A stretch of DNA of 36,713 nucleotides, from the NCBI GenBank assembly GCA_964593865.1, contig CAZQKE010000078.1:1-36713 (forward strand). The letters run 5' to 3'. The stretch is from CAZQKE01 sp964593865. GTDB lineage: Bacteria > Chloroflexota > Anaerolineae > JAAYZQ01. The notes below the pieces were generated by a model, which made no database searches, was not told where the DNA came from, and saw nothing but the letters and a program-made list of their open reading frames with translations. Below are positions 26,002 to 32,559 of the stretch, piece after piece. The position numbers and the translations under genes were made by a program. Each line of letters opens with the position of its first letter. Within the stretch, counting starts at the first letter, position 1.

Positions 26002-26040
26002 CCGGCGACTCTCCCAAAACCTGATAGATGGTCGCTTGCC

Positions 26041-26069
26041 ATCATACCGCATCAAAGCGGCGAATTCAA
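26041..26069 (-). promoter_or_regulatory. Promoter for the DUF2723-PPIase operon
   Basis: Minus strand TTGAAT (26069-26064), 17 bp, TATGAT (26046-26041). It predicts a leader of about 33 nt. Confidence 0.6.
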
Positions 26070-26215
26070 TTCACCCTGGGTATGAAATTTTGGGGTAAAG
26101 AGGGACCACGGGTCCTACACCCTGAGCCGTGATCTACCGTGCCGAAGAGGAGTAGGGATCAAGCCTTTTTGCCGACGCGCTGCACCGGAGCGAACCGTCT
26201 CGGTCCCATCCCGGT

Positions 26216-26244
26216 TTGGCGTTTGGCATGAATTGTGCTATACT
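26216..26244 (+). promoter_or_regulatory. Promoter for tRNA-His
   Basis: TTGGCG (26216-26221), 17 bp, TATACT (26239-26244), ending 17 bp before the tRNA. Confidence 0.65.
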
Positions 26245-26260
26245 TGGGTTGCTCGGATGC

Positions 26261-26333
26261 GGTGGATGTAGCTCAATGGCAGAGCGCCGGTCTGTGGAAC
26301 CGGTGGTTGCGGGTTCAACCCCCGTCATCCACC
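26261..26333 (+). tRNA. tRNA-His (GUG)
   Basis: A full cloverleaf can be drawn. The acceptor stem is GTGGATG/CATCCAC with the extra G(-1) at 26261 opposite C73, the hallmark of tRNA-His. The anticodon stem is CCGGT/ACCGG around loop CTGTGGA, giving anticodon GTG. The T-arm contains GGTTCAACC. The 3' CCA is not fully encoded, since only CA follows C73. Confidence 0.95.
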
Positions 26334-26338
26334 CACAA

Positions 26339-26366
26339 AAAAGCCAACCCCGCGGGGTTGGCTTTT
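26339..26366. terminator. Intrinsic terminator of tRNA-His, two-way
   Basis: A perfect 28-bp palindrome (AAAAGCCAACCCCG and its complement) gives a GC-rich stem with A-run and T-run at the ends. It also lies after the stop of the convergent minus-strand gene at 26386. Confidence 0.85.
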
Positions 26367-26385
26367 GCTTGCGCGGTCGGATCGC

Positions 26386-26943
26386 TCACCGAATCGTTCC
26401 GCGCACCGTCACCATCCCCTCTGCCAAAGTTAGTTCTTCGATGACCACCGGCAGGTGCCGGGCCAGGGCAAATTGGGCGTCGATTTCGGCCTGAATGCGG
26501 TCCCGCACGAAGGGAGGCACGCCTACCCCGGCCAGTTCCAGACTCTCCAACGTGATGAGGGGAACGCCGTCACGCAGCGTAATATGGGCCGAACCGCGCA
26601 CCCCCACCCGCAGCCCGGCGATCTCGGCCACGCCCTGGGCGGTGATCCCCTCCGGCGTGATGAATACTTGTGGTCGCGCAAAAGGAATGCGCGGATGGCG
26701 GGCCAGATACCAGGCAATGGTCTCCGATGCTTCTTGATCGGTGATTTCAAGGATGAACGGCTCGCCGCCGTGACCTCCTTCCCGGAGCCTATCCCGCAGG
26801 TCGGCCAGTCCCGGCTCCAGGCGCGGCTCAACTTGCACCGCTGTCCCTTCCGGTATCAGCGCATAGGCCCACATTGCGCCGTTGGCCAGCAACAGTGCCA
26901 ACGCAAACCACAAATTTGGATTGAACACCGCTCCTTTGCCCAT
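26386..26943 (-). CDS. Membrane-anchored protein, LmeA/DUF2993-like
   Basis: 185 aa with a single N-terminal membrane helix (LWFALALLLANGAMWAYAL) and an extracytoplasmic domain. The domain runs LEITDQEASETIAWYLA, then P-x-V-x-I-T-P-E-G-I-x-A-x-G, then a strand VRGSAHITLRDGVPLI, a G-V-G-V-P-P-F helix, and a closing EELTLAEGMVTVRGT strand. This order matches the lipid-binding-like LmeA/DUF2993 group common in Chloroflexota. The likely role is envelope lipid handling, but this is only by fold analogy. The second of two adjacent ATGs (26943) is chosen because the GAGG site is then six bases away. It ends at the tRNA terminator. Confidence 0.7.
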   Translation of the reverse strand: MGKGAVFNPNLWFALALLLANGAMWAYALIPEGTAVQVEPRLEPGLADLRDRLREGGHGGEPFILEITDQEASETIAWYLARHPRIPFARPQVFITPEGITAQGVAEIAGLRVGVRGSAHITLRDGVPLITLESLELAGVGVPPFVRDRIQAEIDAQFALARHLPVVIEELTLAEGMVTVRGTIR

Positions 26944-27007
26944 CATTCGCCTCTACGGCAAAACGGGTGATTGAGACCGCATCTGTCAGATCGGCGGCTT
27001 CCATTGC

Positions 27008-27036
27008 AGTATAACCCCCCGATCCGCAATTGTCAA
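27008..27036 (-). promoter_or_regulatory. Promoter for the LmeA-like gene
   Basis: Minus strand TTGACA (27036-27031), 17 bp, TATACT (27013-27008); leader about 57 nt. Confidence 0.75.
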
Positions 27037-27111
27037 GCTGCAATCTGCATTGCGAGACCTTCCTTCTGGGGGTGTAGGATGCCCGGAGTTTCACGCCGGG
27101 GGCAGGGGGTG

Positions 27112-27193
27112 CCGAGGAACGGCGTTAGATGTACACGGTTTCTCTTCGCACTCTCGGCGTTTCCGGTGAAACCGGCGGTGAGGATGATAAGTG
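27112..27193 (+). repeat. 82-bp dispersed repeat, copy C
   Basis: Shares CCGAGGAACGGCG, TGTACACGGTTTCTCT and CTCTCGGCGT with copies A and B, with more mismatches and probably one small indel. Intergenic, upstream of the cold-shock gene promoter. Confidence 0.65.
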
Positions 27194-27231
27194 TGCTCAT
27201 CCTGATACCCTGACCATGGCTCTACCGGCCT

Positions 27232-27260
27232 TTGACAGAATCGCCGTTTTGCGGTACACT
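27232..27260 (+). promoter_or_regulatory. Sigma70-type promoter for the cold-shock gene
   Basis: TTGACA (27232-27237), 17 bp, TACACT (27255-27260). The predicted start near 27267 gives a 5' leader of about 114 nt. Confidence 0.8.
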
Positions 27261-27304
27261 GGGTGCGGACGTTGTAAGTACTGTGTTTGGGTTGGCAAAG
27301 TGGC

Positions 27305-27341
27305 ACCGCTCAGGCTTACCACAGTCTGGGCGGTTTTTTTT
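27305..27341 (+). terminator. Intrinsic terminator inside the cold-shock gene leader
   Basis: CCGCTCAG (27306-27313) pairs with CTGGGCGG (27326-27333), one G-U, followed at once by eight T (27334-27341). It lies between the promoter and the ATG, so it can end transcription early. ACTGTG (27280-27285) is complementary to CACAGT (27320-27325) in the hairpin loop and could form a competing fold. Confidence 0.75.
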
Positions 27342-27380
27342 CATCGGCGATAGTCATTCCAAACGAAAGGGGTAGTCAAA

Positions 27381-27623
27381 ATGTCTGAGCGAGTGACCGG
27401 CGTGGTCAAGTGGTTCAACGAAGCCAAAGGCTATGGGTTCATCACCCGTGACGAAGGCGGCGACGTGTTTGTGCACTACTCCGCCATCCAGGGACAGAGC
27501 GGGTTTCGCACATTACACGAGGGCGACCGTGTTGAATTTGTAGTAGAACAGGGGCAAAAAGGCCCGGCCGCTGCCGATGTGTTGCGCATTGAAAGCGCAC
27601 CTCCCAGGGGGATCTGGGGCTAG
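27381..27623 (+). CDS. CspA-family cold-shock protein
   Basis: 80-aa single-stranded nucleic-acid-binding protein. The cold-shock domain begins TGVVKWFNEAKGYGFI (RNP1 is KGYGFI) and continues with DVFVHYSAI (RNP2 is VFVHY) and GDRVEFVVEQGQKGPAAADV. The length is slightly above the usual 66-70 because of a C-terminal PPRGIWG tail. AAAGGGG lies about eight bases before the ATG. Usual roles are RNA chaperoning and antitermination, which is notable because its own leader holds a terminator. Confidence 0.95.
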   Translation: MSERVTGVVKWFNEAKGYGFITRDEGGDVFVHYSAIQGQSGFRTLHEGDRVEFVVEQGQKGPAAADVLRIESAPPRGIWG

Positions 27624-27864
27624 TCTACGGTGCCTGTGGGCACATCTTTGGGGATGAAAGTCCCCTTTGCCCTTTCTTGTTCCCGTGCCAAAATGTGGGG
27701 CAAGGAGGGGTTTCTTTATATGGCCCCGCTCCCGGCGGGGCCATGCTGCGCCGTGGATCCCCTGGACTGAACTCCGGTTCTTTTGAACCGGGGGGCTTGG
27801 GGGGTTGCTGCCCCGGCGGATCAAAAGGTTGCGTGGACCGTTCCAGAATTCATGTAACCCGACA
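27624..27864 (+). other. Intergenic region with three small hairpins
   Basis: No gene. Hairpins: GGGGA/TCCCC (27650-27665, then a pyrimidine-rich tract, a possible terminator of the cold-shock gene); ATGGCCCCGC/GCGGGGCCAT (27720-27744, 10 bp, 5-nt loop); CCGGTTC-TTTT-GAACCGG (27774-27791). Confidence 0.6.
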
Positions 27865-27893
27865 TTGACAAGAGAACCGGTTCCTTCTATAAT
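27865..27893 (+). promoter_or_regulatory. Fully consensus sigma70 promoter with palindrome in the spacer
   Basis: TTGACA (27865-27870), 17 bp, TATAAT (27888-27893). The spacer holds the palindrome GAACCGGTTC (27874-27883), whose half-sites also form the hairpin at 27774-27791. A repressor binding there would block RNA polymerase; that is inference. Confidence 0.85.
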
Positions 27894-27914
27894 ATAGATG
27901 GCGATTGGGGCATA

Positions 27915-27934
27915 TCCTCCCACCGGTGGGAGGA
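27915..27934 (+). promoter_or_regulatory. 20-bp perfect palindrome in the leader of the response regulator
   Basis: The arm TCCTCCCACC is followed directly by its complement GGTGGGAGGA. It lies about 15-35 nt after the predicted transcription start. The right arm contains GGAGGA, a Shine-Dalgarno sequence, so it may be a DNA operator or an RNA hairpin hiding the ribosome-binding site. Confidence 0.6.
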
Positions 27935-27947
27935 AAATGACGTAGAT

Positions 27948-28661
27948 GTGACGGGGGGAAGGGTGTTGCGGTCTCGGCGCATTCTGGTCGTGGACGACGA
28001 GCTAGATACGCGTACGTTGATAGCCGATGTCCTGGAAGAAGAAGGGTATGATGTCCGCACCTGCGCAACGGCGGAGCAAGCATTGGCCTTGCTGGATCAG
28101 GAGCCTTTTGACCTGATCCTTTCGGATATTAAAATGCCCGGTATTGACGGCATTGAATTGTTGCGCCGCGTGCGCGCCCGTGGCCTAGATACCTTTGTGA
28201 TCTTGATAACTGCCTATGCCTCCGTTGAAACGGCGGTGCAGGCCCTGCGCGGGGAAGCCTTTGATTACCTGACCAAACCCTTTTCCCTGGCGGAGCTGCG
28301 CCAGCGGGTGCGTCATGCCCTCCGGGCCAAAGAGGAACCACACCTGCGCCGTCATACCGTTGAGCATTTTGAGGATCTATCCATTGACTACCATGCCCGG
28401 CGGGTATGGGTGGGAGAACGAGAGGTCAAACTGAGCAACCTGGAATTCCGGGTGTTGGCCTATTTCTTCGAATGCTTGGGTCGGCCTGTTTCCTCGGAGG
28501 AGCTGCTCCGCGAAGTGTGGAGTGTCGCCGCACCGGGCGAATATAGCAGCGAAGGGGTCCGGTCCCTGGTGCATCGTCTACGGCGCAAGCTGGGGGATGA
28601 CGGACGCCGCCCACGCTATATCAAAAATGTGTGGGGGGTAGGCTATCAGCTCGGTTCCTGA
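27948..28661 (+). CDS. OmpR/PhoB-family response regulator
   Basis: 237-aa DNA-binding regulator. Receiver domain: acidic pair D16/D17, phosphorylation site D60 in LILSDIKMPG, switch Thr in LITAYAS, conserved Lys in DYLTKPF. The winged-helix domain (about 140-235) ends in RRKLGDDGRRPRYIKNVWGV and GYQL. No sensor kinase is adjacent, so it is an orphan here. The start is uncertain: GTG 27948 is used, but GTG 27963 follows a G-rich stretch more closely. The GGAGGA in the palindrome is too far from either (it is 3 nt from an ATG-ACG-TAG minimal frame at 27938). The consensus promoter and palindrome suggest tight, perhaps autoregulated, control. Confidence 0.9.
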   Translation: MTGGRVLRSRRILVVDDELDTRTLIADVLEEEGYDVRTCATAEQALALLDQEPFDLILSDIKMPGIDGIELLRRVRARGLDTFVILITAYASVETAVQALRGEAFDYLTKPFSLAELRQRVRHALRAKEEPHLRRHTVEHFEDLSIDYHARRVWVGEREVKLSNLEFRVLAYFFECLGRPVSSEELLREVWSVAAPGEYSSEGVRSLVHRLRRKLGDDGRRPRYIKNVWGVGYQLGS

Positions 28662-28714
28662 ACGGCGCACCTTCCGCCCATGCCGCGGAAGATGCCGGTC
28701 TTTGGAGAGGAAAC

Positions 28715-29710
28715 ATGACTTGGCCGATCATCGGACATGATTGGGCTGTGGCCCAGCTGCGCCGGAGCTTGGCTCATGGCCGAGAGGCCCATGCCTACCT
28801 CTTTTGTGGCCCGCCTCAGATCGGCAAAACCCTTCTGGCCGTGACTTTGGCCCAGGCTCTCAACTGCTCCCGGCCGGATCCCCCGTGCGGTCGGTGCCCT
28901 TCCTGCCGCAAGATCGCCCGTTGGGTTCACCCCGACGTGCGGCTCATAGAGGCGCAGGGCGCAGGGCAGACCATCAGGATTGACCAGGTACGGACGTTGC
29001 AAAGGGAAGCTTCCCTTTTGCCTTACGAAGGTCGGCGGCGGGTGTTCATCCTCCGTCAGTTTGATACGGCGACGGTGGAAGCGGCCAACAGTTTGCTCAA
29101 AACCCTGGAGGAGCCGCCGTCCCACGTGGTCCTGATCTTGACCGCCGTGGACGCCAGAACCTTGCCGACGACGATACTTTCCCGTTGCCGGCGTCTGGAC
29201 CTGCGTCCCGTGGCCCTGGAGGTCGTAGAGTCTGCCTTGTTGGAGCAAGGTGTGCCTCCCGAACGGGCGCGGCTCCTTGCCCGGCTATCCGGTGGGCGGG
29301 TGGGCTGGGCTTTTGATGCTTGGCAACAGGCGGATGTTTTGCAACAACGGGAGCAGGACTTGGACAGGCTGCGTGAGCTGCTGGCGGCGGACCGGGTGAC
29401 GCGGTTCGCTTTTGCAGAACGGGCCGGCCGTGACCTTGCTGCCTGTCGTCGTCAGCTTGCCACCTGGAGCGGCTGGTGGAGAGACCTGCTCCTGTTGACC
29501 GTCGGAGCCGGGGAACACTTGGTAAACCTGGATCGTTTGGGGGAACTCCGCGCGTTGCAGGAGCGGACGACGCCGGGCCAAGTCTGGACCGTCCTCGATG
29601 CCTTGCGGACGACAATCGCCCGTTTGGATGCCAACGTCAACGCACGCTTGGCTCTAGAAAATCTGATGCTCAAGCTCCCCCGATGGACGCCGGGGGCTGA
29701 AGGATACTAG
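28715..29710 (+). CDS. holB: DNA polymerase III delta' subunit
   Basis: Clamp-loader subunit, 331 aa. Walker A GPPQIGKT (32-39), zinc ligands C51, C58, C61, C64 in the order expected for delta'/gamma, the ANSLLKTLEEPP segment and the SRC arginine-finger motif. The C-terminal part is helical. The start MTWPIIGHDWA has GGAGAGG just upstream; an in-frame ATG 28 codons earlier overlaps the regulator gene and is rejected. It is followed after three bases by ricT, the same pair as in Bacillota, which supports both calls. Confidence 0.92.
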   Translation: MTWPIIGHDWAVAQLRRSLAHGREAHAYLFCGPPQIGKTLLAVTLAQALNCSRPDPPCGRCPSCRKIARWVHPDVRLIEAQGAGQTIRIDQVRTLQREASLLPYEGRRRVFILRQFDTATVEAANSLLKTLEEPPSHVVLILTAVDARTLPTTILSRCRRLDLRPVALEVVESALLEQGVPPERARLLARLSGGRVGWAFDAWQQADVLQQREQDLDRLRELLAADRVTRFAFAERAGRDLAACRRQLATWSGWWRDLLLLTVGAGEHLVNLDRLGELRALQERTTPGQVWTVLDALRTTIARLDANVNARLALENLMLKLPRWTPGAEGY

Positions 29711-29713
29711 TCA

Positions 29714-30583
29714 ATGCCTGTGGTGGTAGGAATCCGGTTCAATCCGGCAAGCAAAGTGTATTATTTTGATCCCCAAGACCTGACCGATCTAAAGGTCGGG
29801 GACTATGTTGTCGTCGAAACTTCACGGGGTGAGGAAGTGGGGCAGGTTGTCATTGCTCCCCGTGAAGTCGGCCCCCAAGAGATCGTGGGGAAGCTCAAGG
29901 GCGTCAAGCGGCGGGCTTCTGCCCTGGATTTGACCCAGATGACCTATTATCGCTTCCGGGAAGAGGAAGCCCTGCGGCGTTGCCGAGAGAAGGTCCAAGA
30001 GCACAATCTGCCGATGAAGGTGATCCGGGCCGAGTACAACTATGACGGCAGCCGGTTGGTCTTTTTCTTCACCGCCGAAAAGCGGGTGGATTTCCGTAAA
30101 CTGGTGCAAGACCTGAACCGTTCTTTCAAAGCCCGTATTGAGCTGCGGCAGGTGGGGGTGCGTGACGAAGCCAAGCTGATGGGCGGCTTGGGGCGCTGTG
30201 GGCGGCCCTTGTGCTGCACCACGTGGCTGACCGATTTCAGACCGGTCTCGATCAAAATGGCGAAACAACAAGACCTACCCCTCAGCCCCATGGAGATTTC
30301 CGGGGTGTGTGGCCGCCTGTTGTGTTGCTTGGCCTACGAAAATGAGCTGTACCTAGAGGCCAAAGAAAAGTTGCCCAAGCGGGGGACGATGATTGACACA
30401 CCCCATGGGCGTGGCAAAGTGGTGCAGGTCAACGCCATCAAAGAATCGGTTGAGGTTGAGCTGGAAAGCCAGGTCACGGTCGAAGTCACACATCAAGAAC
30501 TGGTCAACCTGGCGAAATCCTCTCATCAGAAGGCTTCTTCCCGTCGCCGCAGACGACGGGGGCGGCGACGTTCTAAGAAGTAG
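29714..30583 (+). CDS. ricT: PSP1-domain protein RicT (YaaT)
   Basis: 289 aa. The PSP1 domain carries the paired cysteine motifs CGRPLCC (about residue 161) and CGRLLCC (about 198), which in the RicA-RicF-RicT complex bind Fe-S clusters. The C-terminus is a long Arg/Lys tail (RRRRRRGRRR) that could bind RNA. In Bacillus the complex acts with RNase Y in mRNA maturation; no RicA or RicF partner is visible here. Translationally close to holB, with GAAGGA inside the end of that gene. Confidence 0.92.
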   Translation: MPVVVGIRFNPASKVYYFDPQDLTDLKVGDYVVVETSRGEEVGQVVIAPREVGPQEIVGKLKGVKRRASALDLTQMTYYRFREEEALRRCREKVQEHNLPMKVIRAEYNYDGSRLVFFFTAEKRVDFRKLVQDLNRSFKARIELRQVGVRDEAKLMGGLGRCGRPLCCTTWLTDFRPVSIKMAKQQDLPLSPMEISGVCGRLLCCLAYENELYLEAKEKLPKRGTMIDTPHGRGKVVQVNAIKESVEVELESQVTVEVTHQELVNLAKSSHQKASSRRRRRRGRRRSKK

Positions 30584-30611
30584 AGGGGCGGTCGCAGGCA
30601 ATCGCTCCCCT

Positions 30612-30875
30612 TCAGCGCGGTTCCACCGTGATCCGAATGGCGGTGCGCTCTTGCCCTCCGATTTCTACATCGGCGAAGGTCGGAATACAGACCACATCCA
30701 GCCCGTCCAGGGCCAAGAACCCCCTGGCAATGGCCGCGGCCTTGACGGCTTGATTCACCGCCCCCGCGCCGATGGCCTGGACTTCCGCCCGGCCATGTTC
30801 GCGCACCACACCGGCGATGGCCCCGGCCACCGCCGTGGATTTGGATTGCGCTGCCACCCTGATCAAATCTGCCAT
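30612..30875 (-). CDS. spoVS: Stage V sporulation protein S (SpoVS)
   Basis: 87-aa Alba-like protein: MADLIRVAAQSKSTAVAGAI, AIGAGAVNQAVKA and the CIPTF ... RTAIRITVEPR end are nearly the family consensus. AGGAGG about seven bases before this ATG selects it over one seven codons upstream. SpoVS is widespread outside spore formers, so it does not by itself imply sporulation. Convergent with ricT. Confidence 0.95.
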   Translation of the reverse strand: MADLIRVAAQSKSTAVAGAIAGVVREHGRAEVQAIGAGAVNQAVKAAAIARGFLALDGLDVVCIPTFADVEIGGQERTAIRITVEPR

Positions 30876-30928
30876 TTCGATGCCTCCTTGCTCCACCTGT
30901 GAATATTCAGGCCTGGCAGGCCGACCCT

Positions 30929-30957
30929 ATTTTACACCATCCCGGCCAGAAACGCAA
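30929..30957 (-). promoter_or_regulatory. Promoter for spoVS
   Basis: Minus strand TTGCGT (30957-30952), 17 bp, TAAAAT (30934-30929); leader about 47 nt. Confidence 0.6.
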
Positions 30958-31022
30958 ACCGCTCCCATAGGCCAAGCAGAATACAAAAAGCACAGGGAAA
31001 GCATAGAAGGAGGCACTCTTCC

Positions 31023-31051
31023 TTGCCAGCCTGCCAAAAACGTGGTAGAAT
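31023..31051 (+). promoter_or_regulatory. Promoter for the zinc-ribbon gene cluster
   Basis: TTGCCA (31023-31028), 17 bp, TAGAAT (31046-31051). The leader is about 147 nt with no other feature I can support. Confidence 0.6.
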
Positions 31052-31204
31052 GGCCCATAAGCCCATACCTTTGACGCTCTGTGGCGTGACAGACAAGGGA
31101 TCCGCTGCCCGGCCCACAGATTTTGGTGGCGCCGAGCCGGTGTGACAAGGATGCCCGTTGGGCGTTCTGCCGCCCGGCGCATCGGTGCGAGGAGGAGAAA
31201 GGAG

Positions 31205-31747
31205 ATGCAGCTTCGGGACCTGGAGTGTCCCAACTGTGGGGCCGATGAGCTGGAAGCGACGGAAGGCGGTCGGTTGCAATGTGCCTTCTGTGGAAGCTCC
31301 CTCGGTGAGGTAACGCGCATCTGTCCCGGTTGTGGGCACTACAACGAAGAAGAGGTGCGCTTTTGTGCCCTGTGTGGCGGTCGGCTCGTGCGGGATTGCC
31401 CCGTATGTGGGGCCGACAATTGGGTTTTGGCCGAGCATTGTGTGCAGTGTGGCCGAGACCTAGAAGCCGTTGCCCAGATCGGCCAACGGTGGCGACAGAC
31501 CACACGGGAGCGATTGGAGGCCCGACGGAAACTCATCGCCCGGCTCAAAGAGGAAGAAGCCAGGGCTTCCCGGCGGCGATTGGCCGAGCTGGAGGAAGCG
31601 GAACGTCTCCGCCGAGAGGCATTGGCAAGGGCCGAGGCGGAACGGCGCAAGCAGGACCGGCAGCTCTTGATCGCGCTGCTCGTGATCGCGGCGGCCTTTA
31701 TCGTGATCGTGGTGCTTGTGTTCATCTTTTCGCCGGGCGGGTATTGA
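31205..31747 (+). CDS. Zinc-ribbon protein with coiled coil and C-terminal membrane anchor
   Basis: 180 aa. Cysteine pairs at the N-terminus form three to four zinc ribbons (CPNCG, CAFCG, CPGCG, CALCG, CPVCG, CVQCG). They are followed by an Arg/Glu/Ala-rich coiled coil (about 100-155) and one C-terminal membrane helix (LLIALLVIAAAFIVIVVLVF). This gives a tail-anchored protein with its metal-binding head in the cytoplasm. GGAGGAG seven bases upstream supports this ATG. The function is unknown; double zinc ribbons often mediate protein contacts. Confidence 0.8.
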   Translation: MQLRDLECPNCGADELEATEGGRLQCAFCGSSLGEVTRICPGCGHYNEEEVRFCALCGGRLVRDCPVCGADNWVLAEHCVQCGRDLEAVAQIGQRWRQTTRERLEARRKLIARLKEEEARASRRRLAELEEAERLRREALARAEAERRKQDRQLLIALLVIAAAFIVIVVLVFIFSPGGY

Positions 31748-31832
31748 GCCGACCTTAGCGGCGGATCGTCTCTGAAAGCCCTGCAACGGGCGTCGGTCTG
31801 CGGCCTACAGGGTACAACTGCCGATTCTCAAG

Positions 31833-32219
31833 ATGGCCGAAAAGACCTTGCACGAATTCCAGACCGAGGTGGACCGCTGGATCCAGGCCGTTGGCAACGG
31901 CTACTGGTCACCTCATGCCATTTTGGCCCGCATCACCGAGGAGGTGGGCGAACTGGCCCGTTTGATCAATCACCTGTACGGTCCCAAACCAAAAAAAACC
32001 GGCGAAGCGGCCCAAGACTTGGGCGAGGAGATGGCCGACATCATCTTTGCCGTCATCTGCTTGGCCAACCTGGAGGGAATTGACCTGGGACAAAGCCTGG
32101 AAGGTGTGATAGACAAAGTGTGGAACCGTGATCGGGATCGTTACCGATCACAACCTGAGAAGGGGGGAAAGGATGGAAAGTCGCTTCACGGCCCTGCGGG
32201 TCATCAGTCTGGTCTTTAA
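31833..32219 (+). CDS. MazG-like nucleotide pyrophosphohydrolase
   Basis: 128 aa, probable NTP pyrophosphohydrolase for house-cleaning. The Mg2+-binding motif EExxE appears in ITEEVGELARLINH and its partner ExxD in EEMADIIFAVICLAN. The length to residue about 108 is normal; the last 20 residues (EKGGKDGKSLHGP...) look unstructured and are read from DNA that also encodes the start of the next gene. There is no good ribosome-binding site. It could be coupled to the next gene through the 47-nt overlap. Confidence 0.8.
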   Translation: MAEKTLHEFQTEVDRWIQAVGNGYWSPHAILARITEEVGELARLINHLYGPKPKKTGEAAQDLGEEMADIIFAVICLANLEGIDLGQSLEGVIDKVWNRDRDRYRSQPEKGGKDGKSLHGPAGHQSGL

Positions 32220-32517
32220 GATTATCGCCTGGATCGCCTTGATCGTCGGTTTGATCGGTGCGGTAGGGGGGCTATTCGCCGGATTCTCCCTGGGCGGTCA
32301 ACCCGGCCCCATGAGCGGAATGGTGGGGGGGCCGTTGACCGGCATCGCTCTCTTTGTTTCTGCTCTGATCATCGCCATCTTTAACTTTATGTTCTTCTAC
32401 GCCATCGGCGAATCCATTTACCTATTCCTTTCCATTGAGGAGAACACGCGGCGCACCGCCTACCTGTTGCAGCAACAGTATGTGCCCCGCCGCCCATCCT
32501 ATCCACCCTCAGAATGA
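32173..32517 (+). CDS. Small membrane protein of unknown function
   Basis: 114 aa with two hydrophobic segments (about 9-38 and 54-84) and a cytoplasmic-looking end (LFLSIEENTRRTAYLLQQQY). The conserved-looking IEENTRRTA end is shared, from memory, with Chloroflexota hypothetical proteins. The ATG is preceded by a purine-rich GGGGGGAAAGG. It overlaps the MazG-like gene by 47 nt. No function can be given. Confidence 0.75.
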   Translation: MESRFTALRVISLVFKIIAWIALIVGLIGAVGGLFAGFSLGGQPGPMSGMVGGPLTGIALFVSALIIAIFNFMFFYAIGESIYLFLSIEENTRRTAYLLQQQYVPRRPSYPPSE

Positions 32518-32559
32518 TCCCGGAACCGTGCGGGGCAGAGCATCAATCGGAGGTCTTTA

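Noticed and set aside
30612..30875. Sporulation ability inferred from spoVS
   Set aside because: SpoVS and RicT are common in non-spore-forming phyla and no other sporulation gene is present.
31158..31170. A GTTGGGCG core resembling an attC R' box
   Set aside because: No paired R'' box and no stem; it lies in the leader of a backbone gene outside the AT-rich region.
32518..32559. A glycine riboswitch before the SHMT-GcvT gene
   Set aside because: Only 42 bp separate it from the upstream gene and no paired aptamer-like structure is visible.
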